NCBI GenBank assembly: GCA_905147135.1
Contig: LR990057.1
Location: 4,402,001 to 4,466,000, forward strand
DNA from: Blastobasis lacticolella
Lineage: Eukaryota > Arthropoda > Insecta > Lepidoptera > Blastobasidae
DNA length: 64,000 bases
Direction of reading: 5' to 3'
Of this stretch, positions 48,111 to 60,900 are shown in pieces. How positions within the stretch are numbered: the first letter of the stretch is position 1; the number at the start of each line of letters is the position of its first letter. The notes beneath the pieces are model-generated. The model worked only from the letters and a program-made list of their open reading frames with translations. It did no database searches and was not told the DNA's origin. The position numbers were made by a program, and so were the translations under genes.

Positions 48111-49190
48111 GCTTGTTTGAATCGCACTGTACCTATGATTTTGTGTTTAAAATATTGAAATGGTTATTGATGGGAAAGTCGTTTTCCCCAAGTGTGAGTG
48201 CTAAGGGTAATGAAAATTTGCTGCTATTATCTATGGCTATTAATTTACCTATCAAAATTATGGATTGGCAGGGAGTAACTACACTTATTCTGCTTTAGTC
48301 CATAGAATATGGCGTTGTCTTTTCCGTTTACCGCGTCTAGGGATGCATACGCAACGCCATACAAAACCGATGTTTTCTGTGGCCTAAAGCTGAATTGAGC
48401 TGAATAAGTGGTTACTCCCTAATGGTACCTCTTACCTACAAAATCCTTTTACTAGACCAGATTGAATGACATAATGAGCTGAAATTGAATATGTGTGTGG
48501 TGTAAGGGATGCTTATTTGTAAGCGACTAATGGGTACCTATTTATTTGGTTTGAATATGTTGCTTTGGCCCATGCACGTTTTAAATAGGTATGATATAAA
48601 ATATCTTATCAATTTGTATAGATATTTGTACATTCCATTGTTACATAATGTAAATTGTAATGCTTATCAACTTTATTAATATTTAAAAAATAAAATAAGA
48701 GGTTGTAAAATGTATGTATTTCATAAATTTTAATACATAATACTATTGCAATTGTGAATACAAGTTATCATAGTGTTGAGTTTATGGAATTGTTGTCAAT
48801 AAATAATTAACAATTTTATAGTTGTATTTCTTCAAACTTTATTTAAATAATTACTTACATATATTTTAAAATATATATATAAGTATTTTTGTTGGTATAT
48901 ATAGGTATAATAGAGATAATTATATTTAATGTATCTTATACATATAAGAAAACATTTAATACAGTGAAGTAGGTACAATAGCTTAATTTAGATAGGTTTT
49001 TACTTTATACATAGTATGACTTACTTCCCCTGTAATGTTTTCAAATCCACTTACAAGTATTACTTATAACTACTCCGATGAAGTATTTAGAACATTAAAA
49101 AAAAACATAACTTGAGCTATATTTTGTAGGCAGTTTATAGCTATATTTAACAGTCTTTAAAAGATTACCTTAATATGACACTGAAATAAG

Positions 49191-49988
49191 TTACCTCAAT
49201 TTAAGTGAATCAAGACTGTCCAGCAAGTTCTGCACTTCTGAATCGACTTGCTCTCGAGTGCTTACACCTTCTAATCGTTTTCGAACTGACTCTAGATCTC
49301 CAGAGTCTGCTTTTTGAATCTTCATATACTTTAGCATCATTTCCACCACCATGCAAATCTCACCAATAAGCTGTCTCGTTTCTTCAAAATGTCCTGCACC
49401 GCTGGGGCGCATTTGGATCAGTTTCAATTTACTTTGAGCCAACTGTATAGGATTACGGCCATTTTTATCATGGGAACTGACATCAGTGCCAGCATCCAAT
49501 AATTCAATTACAACTGGTATATGGTTAGTACAAGCAGCAAGGTGCAGTGGAGTGTTTCCTAAAGTGTCTTTTATATTAGGATTGGCTCCATGTCTCAAAA
49601 GGGTCTTTACTACTCCAACATAACCACGACAAGCTGCTAGGTGTAAAGGACTTCTTTTATGTTCATCCGATGAATTAGGATCTGCACCAGCCAATAACAG
49701 CTTTTCTACAAGGTCAGTATTGTTTGTTGAAGCTGCAAAACGTAATTTTTGGTTTTTTGATGAACAAATAATTCCTCCATAGCGATACTTGAGCCTACAA
49801 TGCCTTGCTTTAGTTGTACACTTGATTTTTCCAATATGCTCATGTGGCTCTTCCAAAAAGTCGACAGGCATGGGTTGACCAGCTTGATTTATTGGAATAG
49901 CTGGTGGACTAAATTCCAAAACGCACTGATCACTAAACAACGGATTGTCACTGCTTTCATTACTGGTATCGACGCCAGAGTCTGCCAT
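49191..49988 (-). CDS. ANKRD54: ankyrin repeat domain-containing protein 54 homologue (intronless)
   Basis: Vertebrate ANKRD54 is a nucleocytoplasmic shuttling adaptor that binds Tec-family kinase SH3 domains. 265 aa if started at ATG 49988 (MADSGVD); an in-frame ATG at 50033 would add 15 residues with no family support. Residues 1-75 are an acidic, Ser-rich leader and a basic patch (KARHCRLKYRY). Ankyrin repeats occupy about 79-188, with repeated SPLHLAACRG / TPLHLAACTNH signatures and GADPNSSD / GANPNIKD loops. The C-terminal part is helical, ending in a STREQVDSEVQNLLDSLDSL segment typical of ANKRD54. The gene is one exon in contrast to its neighbours; there is no poly(A) trace or decay, so a retrocopy is not indicated but cannot be excluded. 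It is divergent from ARMC8. Confidence 0.88.
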   Translation of the reverse strand: MADSGVDTSNESSDNPLFSDQCVLEFSPPAIPINQAGQPMPVDFLEEPHEHIGKIKCTTKARHCRLKYRYGGIICSSKNQKLRFAASTNNTDLVEKLLLAGADPNSSDEHKRSPLHLAACRGYVGVVKTLLRHGANPNIKDTLGNTPLHLAACTNHIPVVIELLDAGTDVSSHDKNGRNPIQLAQSKLKLIQMRPSGAGHFEETRQLIGEICMVVEMMLKYMKIQKADSGDLESVRKRLEGVSTREQVDSEVQNLLDSLDSLKLR

Positions 49989-50767
49989 ATTAGGTACAGA
50001 GAAACCAGCACAATATGAGTAACACAAACACAAAAGCTTACGGGAACTTTTATGTTAATTCAGAAGACTTCGATCTCTTTCAGGAAGATTAATGCAATCT
50101 TGATGCTACAACTTTATTTTTGTTATTACCTACTATTCGGATGTAAGAATAGATCATTATCATTATTGCTTGCCTTTACGGTTTATAATGTTCATTTCTT
50201 TCATAAATTCGTTGCCCCTTATCCCCAACAACTTGATCAGATTCCCGTGCCTTATTTTCTGTGTGACCCAAAACTCCCAAAAGCAAAAGATAATGAATTA
50301 TGAAATGAAACCAACCAAATCAACTAAACACAAAATGTCAACAAAGAAACCTATCCCACAGATAACACTACGTTCGCTACTTTCACGAACATGCTGTGAA
50401 CGTTCGCGAAGAGTCACGAGCATCTGCTAAGACCTGTCTAAAAAAGTCTATAAATAGGACCAAAGTAAGTCCGAATCAACTGACAGTAGAACAAATTATA
50501 AAGTGTGGATATAGAATAGAATAGAAATCTTTAATTGTAGGACAATGACAATAATTTCTTATTAAGTACAGTGTTGCCCATTTCGGACGTACAATATTCT
50601 AGATGATAGTATAGTACCTATTATAAATAAGCTAAGACTAAAACAGACAAGTAGCTGCCATTTTAACACTTTTAAAAGTAGGTAAAAGTTTTTACATTAT
50701 AATAATCTAAATCTAAAACAAAGCCTAATTTTTTTTAGAAATTAACGATGTAGGTAGCACTTCTATA

Positions 50768-51171
50768 ATGAGCAGTTTTCCAATAGGTATCTAAAGCATT
50801 CCAGACCACTCCCTAGATGGCGCCCCGACAATTTTGGTAATTGATAATCGCTTGAAATAGGTTTTAGCAAAGAGGATATAATCACTGGGTACGTTGTATT
50901 GGATAATATTGTATTTATTAATAGTTTATAACAAGTTTAGAGGTTGTAATAAATTATAACAAACAAAACAAATATCAATTTGACTGAGTCAATTCGTTTC
51001 ATGGACACTAGGATCAAGAATGGACGCAATACAAATCACAGTTAATATGAAAGGTTTGTATTAAAACACATTTCGTTGAACCTTTTGGTAAAAAATTACC
51101 AAAATTGTAGGAGCGCCATCTATTGATGCTGTTTGAAACCAATTGACAATACCTACTGGAAAACTCCTCAT
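50768..51171. mobile_element. MITE with atgaggagttttcc ends, copy 2
   Basis: 404 bp, starting atgagcagttttccaatagg and ending with tggaaaactcctcat, flanked by a 4-bp tata duplication (50764-50767, 51172-51175). Interior blocks such as ggcgccccgacaattttgg and gtacgttgtattggataata match copy 1 (40071-40486) in reverse orientation. Confidence 0.78.
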
Positions 51172-51175
51172 TATA

Positions 51176-51450
51176 GAATTCAGATAGACTGTAGAATCTT
51201 TAAGTGTTGATTTAAATTTGATACCATCCAACTTTTTTATTTCATAAGGTAAATGATTAAATATTTTAATACCACTCACGTATGTGCTTTTAAGGAATAA
51301 ATTATTATTAGTTTGGGGTATAACTATATTATGTTCATAGTTCGGTCTGAGTAATCTGCTGGTATTTCTAAGGATTGTGTTGTGGTTTGACTTTACAAAG
51401 AGACTTATTTCTAGGATATAAATACCAGTTACAGTGAGTATCATCATCTT
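51176..51450 (-). pseudogene. LINE remnant (C-terminal coding part)
   Basis: The minus-strand frame (within 51447-51061) reads GIYILEISLFVKSN, then IVIPQTNNNLFLKSTYVSG, then IFNHLPYEIKKL. This is the usual tail of CR1/jockey-type reverse transcriptases, similar in layout to the end of the LINE at 58305-59416. It is cut by the MITE at its 3' side. Confidence 0.65.
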
Positions 51451-51911
51451 CTTTTTCTTAACTTACGACAATAAACAGTCCTACAGAAATCAATTTGTTT
51501 GTTATGGTATGACTTTTATGAATGACGTTCTATGACGGATAAAAAACTTTGCATAAGTTGCTATACAGAGATTTTAATTTTAATTTTATTAATATTAGAT
51601 TCGGACTTAGCGTGGTCTTATTATATCACTATTTAATCCGGTCCATCGTGTAGAGTAGCATTAAAGTCATTTTGTTTTGTGTGAGAGGGGGTTAGAGTTT
51701 CACAGTATGTGGTTCTTGATGACAGCTACCAGCATCGTTTGGTTGTTTGTTGTGCACGGTTTGGTTGTTTGATTGGAGAGTTTGGTTTGGTTGGTTCACA
51801 ATCATAATCGGTTGGTTTGATTGATTGTCATTGTGAATCGGCCTCGAACGAACCAAGGGGAAATAAAACGATATTTATATCAACATTACTGCGTAAATCT
51901 TATAAATAATC

Positions 51912-54900
51912 ATGCAGCAGATACCTGTTTTTATGGTGAGTAAATCTACAAGAAATTGTTGCAGTTTCGCACCTGCAGTGTGTGTAGTGTATGATTAACC
52001 TATATGTATCTCCTATAGGACATAGAGAGTTCGCGATCTTATGTAGACGAGCTGTATTCGCCGGACGCGGCGAAGGTGGCTGCGGCGCTGGTGACGCTGA
52101 AGAACTCCGTGATCGGCAGTAACAGGCAGAAGAGCTCTGTCATCCAGCAGGGCGTCGCGCCGCGGCTGCTGCAACTCATGGCGGACGAAACACTCGATCC
52201 CAACATTAGGCTCGAAGCCACTATTACTATTGGTGGGTAGCCTTCCTCCCATGTATAAATTGTATTAACCTTTAGACTCCTCTTTGCGGTGCTGAAGTTT
52301 GACTAGCCCGAAATACGAAGCCGTCATCCACACTCTGCAACAGCTGGTTAACATTGGTTTATCAGTCCCTCAAGCACGCTGTCACTAGACCAGTGCCACA
52401 AATAAAAATGATTGCTTCTTTCAAAGTACTTGCTTTTTATCATTAAGATTTGTAACATAATGTCCTTATAGTTTTATCTACCCATATATGTCTACGAGTA
52501 GTTTAAAGCAAAACAATACAAAACCATTATAGTTTCTTAACATGGGATTGTTATATTTTCCTATTATTTAAGTACTAAAGTTACTGCTCTTTATGCTATT
52601 GCAGCCATACCCCATTCATCTTTTAAATGAATAGTATTGGAATTGTAATGGGAACTATAATATGAAATCTATAGTCTCTATGTACGCTTAGATCATTTAA
52701 ACTACACAACAGATTTTAATGTGGTTTTCAATATATAAACTGATTCAAGAGGCAGGTATATAAGCAAGAAAAAAAAACGGTGAGTAGGGGTAAAGTGAGT
52801 GTTGCAAAGAAAGTTGCTCCGACTACGAGTAATAAATATTTGGGAATTAATATTGAAGTGCAAACTATAATTTTGAAGACAATTAATGCAACAAGACAAA
52901 AATAACTATATAGTGGTATAAAAGAGGTAAAAACGAAGTAGAGATCGACAAACAAAGTGATCAGAAGATGATTTCAATAAAATAGCTGGCCCTCTATGGA
53001 TACCAACTGCAAAGGATAGAGAAAGATGGAGATTGTTGGAGGAGGCCTTTGTCAAGGGAGAAGCTGGTGCTAAAGTGCAATCAGTTGTCAATGTGTAGTA
53101 AATTTAGAATTAAGGTAAAGAAATGTGATCAATTTTATTTTATTTTATTTTAATGCTGCCACACTTAGGTTGTTTAATACTTTGAGCACGAAGTGTGCCT
53201 TTAGGAAACACAAACATTTTTCTATTTTTAAAAAATTTTTTGGCGCTCAACAGATTAAAACAATCTCCACACATTGGCCAAAACATTTGCCGAGGTTGAG
53301 TTTGGCTTTTGTTGATCATCCCTACATACATTCTTGTCTAGTAACTTACTAGGCAAGAAGGTAGTAGTAACAATTACTAGTATAAGATGGTGCAAAAGTA
53401 CTGGCACTATAGAAATTACTAAAAAATTTTTAAATGCCATTTACCGTCATCTGAATTAGAATAAACACTTTTCCAGGCTGTGTTATCTCACGTTTTGGCA
53501 ATTTGCCTTGGCCTGCAAGATCACCCAATTTGATTGGCCAAACTTCTTTCTTTGGGTTTATTTGACCTCTCTGGTGTATGTGAACAAGCCACAGACTCTT
53601 GCAGCCTTAAAAGTAAACAGTCATCAAGAAACAAGAAACATAACTAGAAGTATTTTCTTATGGATAATGACATAAATAGGGCTCAATTCTACATCAACTC
53701 CGGAGACCACCATTAAAGAGACTAATGGGAAGAAATTTAAGAAATGTATAGAAAAAACTAATCATAGTTTTTATTTTATTTAGAAAAGTTGTAGCTGATT
53801 CAAATAGTACCACCCTGTACTTAGGGTGTGGTAGGGTTGAAAAAGTAATACTTATACATATTTAGCACTAGCCTAGTACAGTTGTTTGGACTATTTGGAG
53901 CTAGGATAAATAGATTTGTACTATTGGTTGACAATACTTCTGGAGTTTATTTTTAGTGCTGGGCGTCAAAAATATAAGACATGGCCAACATTCAGTAGAG
54001 TTCACCAATATAGGCCTCTACACTCTCGTATTGGGCAAGAGTTTCAGCTAATGTATGGAGTGTGCTTAAAAAACGCTTTCGCATATATAATAGTCGCACC
54101 AACCTGCGATTGGCGCGTGGCAAGAAAACTTAACAATTTTTTTTTGTAAAAGCCAGTAATATTGTATAAACTAGTAAATATTGTAAACTAGTAATAATTT
54201 AGTAGTAATATATGTTTACAGTATTTAATTAAACAGCGAACTATAGGAACTAATATTAAAAGGTATTTAAATATCGTAGGGATCTGTCTGATAGATAAGT
54301 TAGTCTTCTAGAATTAAAACACTTTTTTACACAATTTCTTCTTATATCATTAACAGGTTCTCTAGCAAAAGGCACATCAGAAAACGTCACAGCCCTTGTG
54401 GATAGTGGTACAGCTTTGGCTCTTGTTGAGCTACTAAAGACTGTCCCGGTGAACACAAAGTTGGCAGAGGCTGCTCTGTGTGCCCTTAGAAGTGTGTTCA
54501 TGCACCCGCCTGCACCCATTGCGGCACTCCCGGCAGATATGCGGTTGCTGACAAGATTAACACGTAAGCATTATTTTTTATTGCATATACAATTTATCGC
54601 TTAGACTTTTTAGATTCTTTATTTAAGGAGCTTGATTGAATTAAAGCAACCATGCAAGATGGCTTTGAGCAAAGCTACCACTGCCAGACCCGTAACAGAA
54701 ATTAAAATTCAGCATTTCAATTTCTGCTCGGTCGGAGACGGAATCCGGGACCTCTGTGTGGCAGGTTAACTAACTGAACTACTCAGTTCGTCAAAATCTT
54801 AACCCTTGTCACTACAGTACAGTAACAAAATGAGAGGGGACGCTTTTAAACGCTTTGTACGAGTAGCATTTATATCGAATTAGAAGACAAATTAGATGTT

Positions 54901-57900
54901 GCACGGGTTCTCATTCACTTGGAAACTCTGTCACCGCAGAGATAGCCCGAGAGGGTTCACCTACTGCGCGGGCGTGCGTGGTGCGTATCTTGTCGATCTG
55001 GTGCGGGGGCCCGGGCGAGCAGGCGGCGTTGTGTGCCGCGGGGGCGTGTCCCGCCGTCGCCGCCTTGCTGGCCCCCCCAGAGCCCCGGGTGGCCCGAGAG
55101 GCCTCACCCCAGGACCCGCTGGATACCCGGGGGGCTCGCGAATCCTCGCCTGTGGACCAGCAGGAGCCTCGGATGACACCCTGCATCGCGCCACCGGCTG
55201 CGCAGGCGCTGCCCGCCCTCGACCTCCTCGCAGCCATGTGCTTCGAGAACCCCAACGTAGCGCAGGTCGCTTACAATACCAGGTGCGTAACTGATTATTT
55301 GCATTGTTATTTTTGTTCGTTAAAAATTCCATTGAAAATGATAATCTTTTTAACTCCCGACGAAAAGAAAGGGTGTTAGAGCTCGTCTAGTCTAAAATGA
55401 CGCGTCCCACTACTTAGTTAGTTGCTTTCGATGTGTGAGTGCAAATATTGATAACGACACTTCATCTGTGTAAACGACGCGTGCTCCTACGTTTGAATCA
55501 TACCGGCAACTGATTGACCAATTACAACGGCATTTGTATATGTATTGCGTCCATATTTTAAACTTGCTTGTGTGCGTTAATGCGATAGTGGGGCGCGTCA
55601 TTTTAGATTAGACGAGCTCTACAAGTTTACGTATATCAGTGGCTCTGTGTATGTGTCCATCTTCGTAGCTCCAGTGATGCTAGCTTCGATGAACCAATTT
55701 CGGTGCGATTATCTTTATTTGAAACCAGTTTAATCGGTATTGTTCTAGTTTTGTTTATTTTAAATCGGTTTAGTAGTTTAGGAAATACTTCAGTATATAT
55801 AAACTTGGTCGGGTTTTTTAGACATTTTTCGGTTTACGTAAATTGTTCTCTCGAAAAGTGGCAACTCAACAGTAACATAAGCTTGTCTCTCCCCTGTGCG
55901 GCTAGCACAAGTGTCCTCCCACGCGCGATAAACGAGAAAAGACGCGACACAGATACCGCTATCTCTTTCATCTTAGCATTGAGAGAAGAAAACAAACGGT
56001 CTATCGCGGCGCGAGCTCTGTCGCGGACACAGCGACGCTGTAGTAGTAACTTTTTGCAAGTGCTGCAATAAGCGTGGTTGGTTTCGCTGTGTCTCTCCAA
56101 AAGTGGCAACTCATGACATAAGCTAGTGTCTCTCCTGGAGTAGCAGACCTTTTGCAAGTGCCTTAGTGCCCCAATGACGATGGTGGTTGGCCTGTCCCAG
56201 GGTGGGTTCCCGCGCGGTGCCGGCGCTGCTGGGCGCGCTGGCGGGCCGCGCGGCGCCGCTGGCCGTGGCGATGGGCGCCGCGCGCTGCCTCGCCTTCCTG
56301 CACCGCGCCGGCGCCATGCCCGCTGACGATCACAGGTTAGTATCGATACGACATTGACGAGTATTGCATGTGTTATATACATTATACACCCTTCTCTAAA
56401 ACATACACGTACATGACTGTGAGGATGCCGGAGGTTATCCTACGTTATCGAGTTCAAGAAAAATTCCGCTTTGTTGTGATAGTAGACATTTTAGGAGACA
56501 CACAAAACGTTGGTATGGGCATGCACAATGTAGCACAAAAAAAAATTTTTAGTGACCCAAATTTCATCTTTTCGTAGCGATAATACTATACGAACATACC
56601 ATTATATATGTAAAAAGCCGGGGTGCCTCACATTCTCTTGGCATTTTCGCTTTTCAGCCACATTAAAGTCATTTTTCTCTTTTGTGCACGTGTTTTTCTG
56701 TGCACGGGCAGACTAATAGGCCAGTCAAATCTTACATCTAAAACGCAAAACGCGATGTAACGTAAAATTTTTTGGTATGTTATTTAGACCCCTTAGGAGA
56801 GTGTGGAACTACATTTTGCAAGCAAGCAAAATTGTGCTACCTGCGTAATACGTAAAAAACTGCGAAATTTCGGGACTTTTTTAACATTTTGGCCTAAAAA
56901 TCGTATACCATGCTCTTCTCGACCAATAAAGCTTAATAGCTTTTAAAATTGATTAAATTTGCAAGGATTTAAACCCAAACACAGATCTATAAAGCGTATA
57001 GCAACCAAGTTATGACTCTATAAAGATGGTCTATTTTTCCCGAAAAACTTCAATTTTAGGTTTTGCTCCTGTACGTAGCAAATTATCGGTAAAATGGCTA
57101 GTTCTATGATAAAAAAAATTAAGAGAGAGTTGTAGTACATTTAATTTGCTTTACGAAGAACTTTGCTTTGCTTTAAGAACGAACTGTGTGAGACTAATGG
57201 TTCATTCACAATCTTAAAAAAACGAGGAGAACGTAAAAATGTATTTTTAAAGTATAAAGTATTATTAAGGTGGGAATAACAATTATACATATTATGAATA
57301 CTAATCTGACATAATACAAATTACAAATAAAACAACACTAATTAAAACGGTATTAGAACTATTAGGAATGCTGCTCAGAAAGCTGGCCGCGTTGCTCCCC
57401 GTCCGAATTGGAAGCCAGCCCTATGGTCTTTAGTAATATCGACCAGGCGCTTAGCTAGCTCCCGAAATAGGGAGTGTGCGCATGGTCCCTGGAGTTCAAG
57501 GGTTTCCACGCCAAACGTCGTAAATATGTGGTTTTCACCAACATTTGCGCCGTTTAACGCTTTCAGCTGAGGCGGCATCGGGCCCAGCATAACATGCCGT
57601 TACTGGAAGATGGAACTGTGCAAAGGTATCGCTACACGTGGCGTCCCTGACCAAACGTCGTCCCAGCTTCCACGGCGTGAGTGTCATCCCTTCGGAACTC
57701 TTACTGTCATCACGGACCAAACCATCTGGCTCCAGCTTCGCGGGTGCTTCAGCGGAGGTGAAGGCCTGATGATATAGTGCGTAGCGCGGTCGAGAAGTGT
57801 CTCAATATTTTTAGAGGACATTGCCTGAAGTTAGAGACCCGATTTACACTCGCCGGCAGCCAGCAACCGGGCATGCTTTGCAGAGTTGGTTGATGCGCTT

Positions 57901-60900
57901 AAAATATTGTTTCGCACCAATCTGCAGCGAGGCTAGCCCCATAGCCGCTGGGAACAGGAATTTTTCGGGAGCTCGGCCCCCGGAAATGCCTCGTGCCAAA
58001 GACATTTGGCCTCGATAGAATACGCCGTAATAAAAGTCCCTAGTTTAGATAATAACTTCTACACTGGATACTGTGAACAAAACACTGAGGACAGAAAAGC
58101 TGACAGGGACACATCTGAAACTTTCCTAACGCCTAGACCTCCATATCCATCTGTTTCCAAGATAAATTATCGAGATTTATGTTACGAATTAAAATATAAG
58201 AATATGTTTCACTGTGTTGTTGACTACACCGCAAAACACAACAATAGAATTATAACTTTTTCTTTAACGAAGTCCGAGAGGGATTATTCAAAACTACCTA
58301 GAAGGTGAAGCCACGCCTTGTCGACGACATTGTAATAGCAATAGCGTCAAAAGCTGCAGAAGTGGCACCAGCTCTGGGACAGCAAATGGGACGGAAATCA
58401 TATTTGGATAACAGATCACAATGTGTTGAAACTGTAGCCATAAATCAACAAAATACACTGAAGCATTACAGATCAAGGTTTAGAATAAACGAATACGGGG
58501 TTCCACAAGGAAGCGTGCTCGGACCACTCTTATTTTTGTTATACATTAATGATTTTGCACGTCTAATCAGACACCAGTGTACTATTTACGCTGATGACAT
58601 TTCCATAATATTGACATCAAAAAATTATAAAACTCTTATTGACGATTACATTCTTGACATTAATAATACCATAAAATTTATTATTGACTGGCTTCATAAT
58701 AATAATTTACAAATTAATATTAATAAAACGGCATATATTCAATTTTGCAATTATAATAGTATTCAATATAAACTTGACATAAAATATAATAATGAAATAA
58801 TTAAAGAAGTAGACAACACAACATTCCTAGGTTTAATTCTTGATAAAACATGTAACTGGAAGGCCCACGTTGATAAAATATGTGACAAACTTAATAAATA
58901 TGTTTATACCGACTACAAAGAACATCAATGCTTAGTACTTTACTGGCTGCATATCACGGCTACGTTGATTCGACTCTGAGGTATGGTCTCATTTTATGGG
59001 GAAATTCTACTGATTTCCAAAGAGCCTTCATAGCTCAAAAGAAATGTGTGCGTGCAATGTGTGGATTGCCGCCTCGGGAGTCTTGCAAAACGGTATTCAA
59101 ACAACTAAATATATTAACTCTTCCATGTCTCTATATTTTCGAAATAGCTAAGTTCGTCAAAAGTAATCCAAACTTATTCACTACTGCTGAAAGTATTTAC
59201 CCAAGATGTACTAGGAATAAGATGAAGCTAGTTTATTCTAGAGTGCCAAAAACAACGAACTACTGTAAAAATTGTCCTGCTATGTGTGTAAAAATATATA
59301 ATGCATTGCCTGAAAGTCTAAAAAGATTAAATATTCAACTTTTTCAGAAAAAACTGAAACAATGGTTAATAAATAAGACATTTTACTCTGTAAATGAGCT
59401 ATTTTTGCATACGTAACACTAGATATAATGTTATTGGATACCTATAATGTTTGTGTACCTACTAAATATTTTCATATCCGAAAGAATTAAGTGTTCTTGG
59501 GACGTTATTATAATTTTGTTAACACCATTTATTGTACCAACATTTACTGAAAATAAATATCTTTATCTTTATCTTTAGCATACCAATCACTCTGAACTCG
59601 CGCATGAGGAGCTGTAAATTCTGTAAAACCGTGTTCGCATCCCCTTGTAGGACCCCGTCGTCTAAGTAGGTCGTACTAACATACGTTAAATTTAGAATTT
59701 AGCTTCTCGAGAGTCGCCTATTGCTGGCAGCCGACTACTTATTGCAAGAGGTAGCCTTTGTATATAAGATTGCTCGGCTTTTTGTAGCATTGCCGCATAA
59801 ACTTATAAGCGGCCGGCAGCTTAGCTCGTATTTGTACGTCTTATGGTGGCCGTACAGTCTTCAGACGATGGTTGATGGTGCAGTGCTCGAAGTAAGCTGA
59901 ATGTAGACTTGGTTGCTTGAGGTTGGTAGTAATAACACACACTTTAACTTGAACACTGATTGATTTAATGGTTATTGGTAAGAGATGTACACTGTTTGGT
60001 GTGCAGTGGAGCAACTTACTTCGAGAACTGCACCATCAACCAACATCTAAAGACTGTACGGCCACCAGAAATCGTACATCTTTATGGTCCTTCTAGCCGG
60101 ATATGAACCAGCGACCTATGGATTTTTAAAATCACATTGGCAACACCGAAAGGGTGTGGGTAAAAATAGGGAAAATCAGCATAATGCATGAAAATATGAA
60201 ACTTTTGCCTAAAATGAAAATCGTTCGAATCGATGCGAGCGATTCAAAAATAGGCCCTTGGTATAGCGGCAGCGTGCTTGCGAGAACGATAACTAAGGTT
60301 AAGCAACGTTCACCGAATCCGAGAACTGGATAGAGGACCGTTTCGTACATTGAGGCTAGTCGAATTCAGCACCGCGACGAGCTTGCCACTTGTCAGGTTC
60401 TTCTCCTCACTCTTAATACAATTGGCGAAGCGAGGTTGAGGAATATCTTCCGCTGGACCCTGAGACTGATAAAACAGTCTCGGGAGCTGGTTTTTAACAA
60501 AACGTAATTTCTAACTAATTTTATCTTAGCATTAGTGGTTATACCGATATTTGGCGAAAAACATTTCCTTTAGTACCATTCACACAAATAAGTATTCACA
60601 GAATTCTTCAAAAAACCATTTACAAGATTGTGTGTAAACTATTAGTCCCACTTAGTTCGTTTTGTACTTCAATGAAAGTAAATTAAATGTACTACCAACT
60701 TTCTTATAGTTACTTTTATCATAGGACTAGCGATTTTATCAATAATTTGCTCCGAACGGGAACAAAACTTAAAATTGTGAATTTTTGGGAAAAATTTACC
60801 ATCTTTGAAGAGTCATAACTTGGTCACTGTACATTTTGTAGAGCTGCGTTTGGGCTCAAGTAGTGGCAAATATAATTAACTTTAAAAGCCATTCAGTTTT

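Larger units (their letters stand above)
45342..49190. other. intergenic spacer, sphingosine kinase / ANKRD54
   Basis: Convergent spacer, very AT-rich, including both 3' UTRs. Holds an inverted-repeat element (46762-47233) and a split antisense SINE (about 47640-48110). No gene supported. Confidence 0.5.
49989..51911. other. divergent intergenic region, ANKRD54 / ARMC8
   Basis: Should hold both promoters. The middle is taken up by a MITE (50768-51171) inserted in an antisense LINE remnant (to about 51450). About 51690-51840 is rich in ttggttg repeats. No core promoter motif is certain. Confidence 0.45.

Noticed and set aside
49989..50033. Upstream in-frame ATG extending ANKRD54 by 15 residues
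   Set aside because: The extra residues have no family-like composition, and the MADSG start fits a normal leader; kept only as an alternative.
54896..55294. Alternative frame and earlier acceptor for ARMC8 exon 4
   Set aside because: The acceptor near 54894 leads to an in-frame stop, and the armadillo residues are encoded by the other frame from 54940.
58006..58308. 100-codon open frame before the LINE
   Set aside because: No recognisable domain, and it lies in repeat-derived sequence; I could not support it as a gene.
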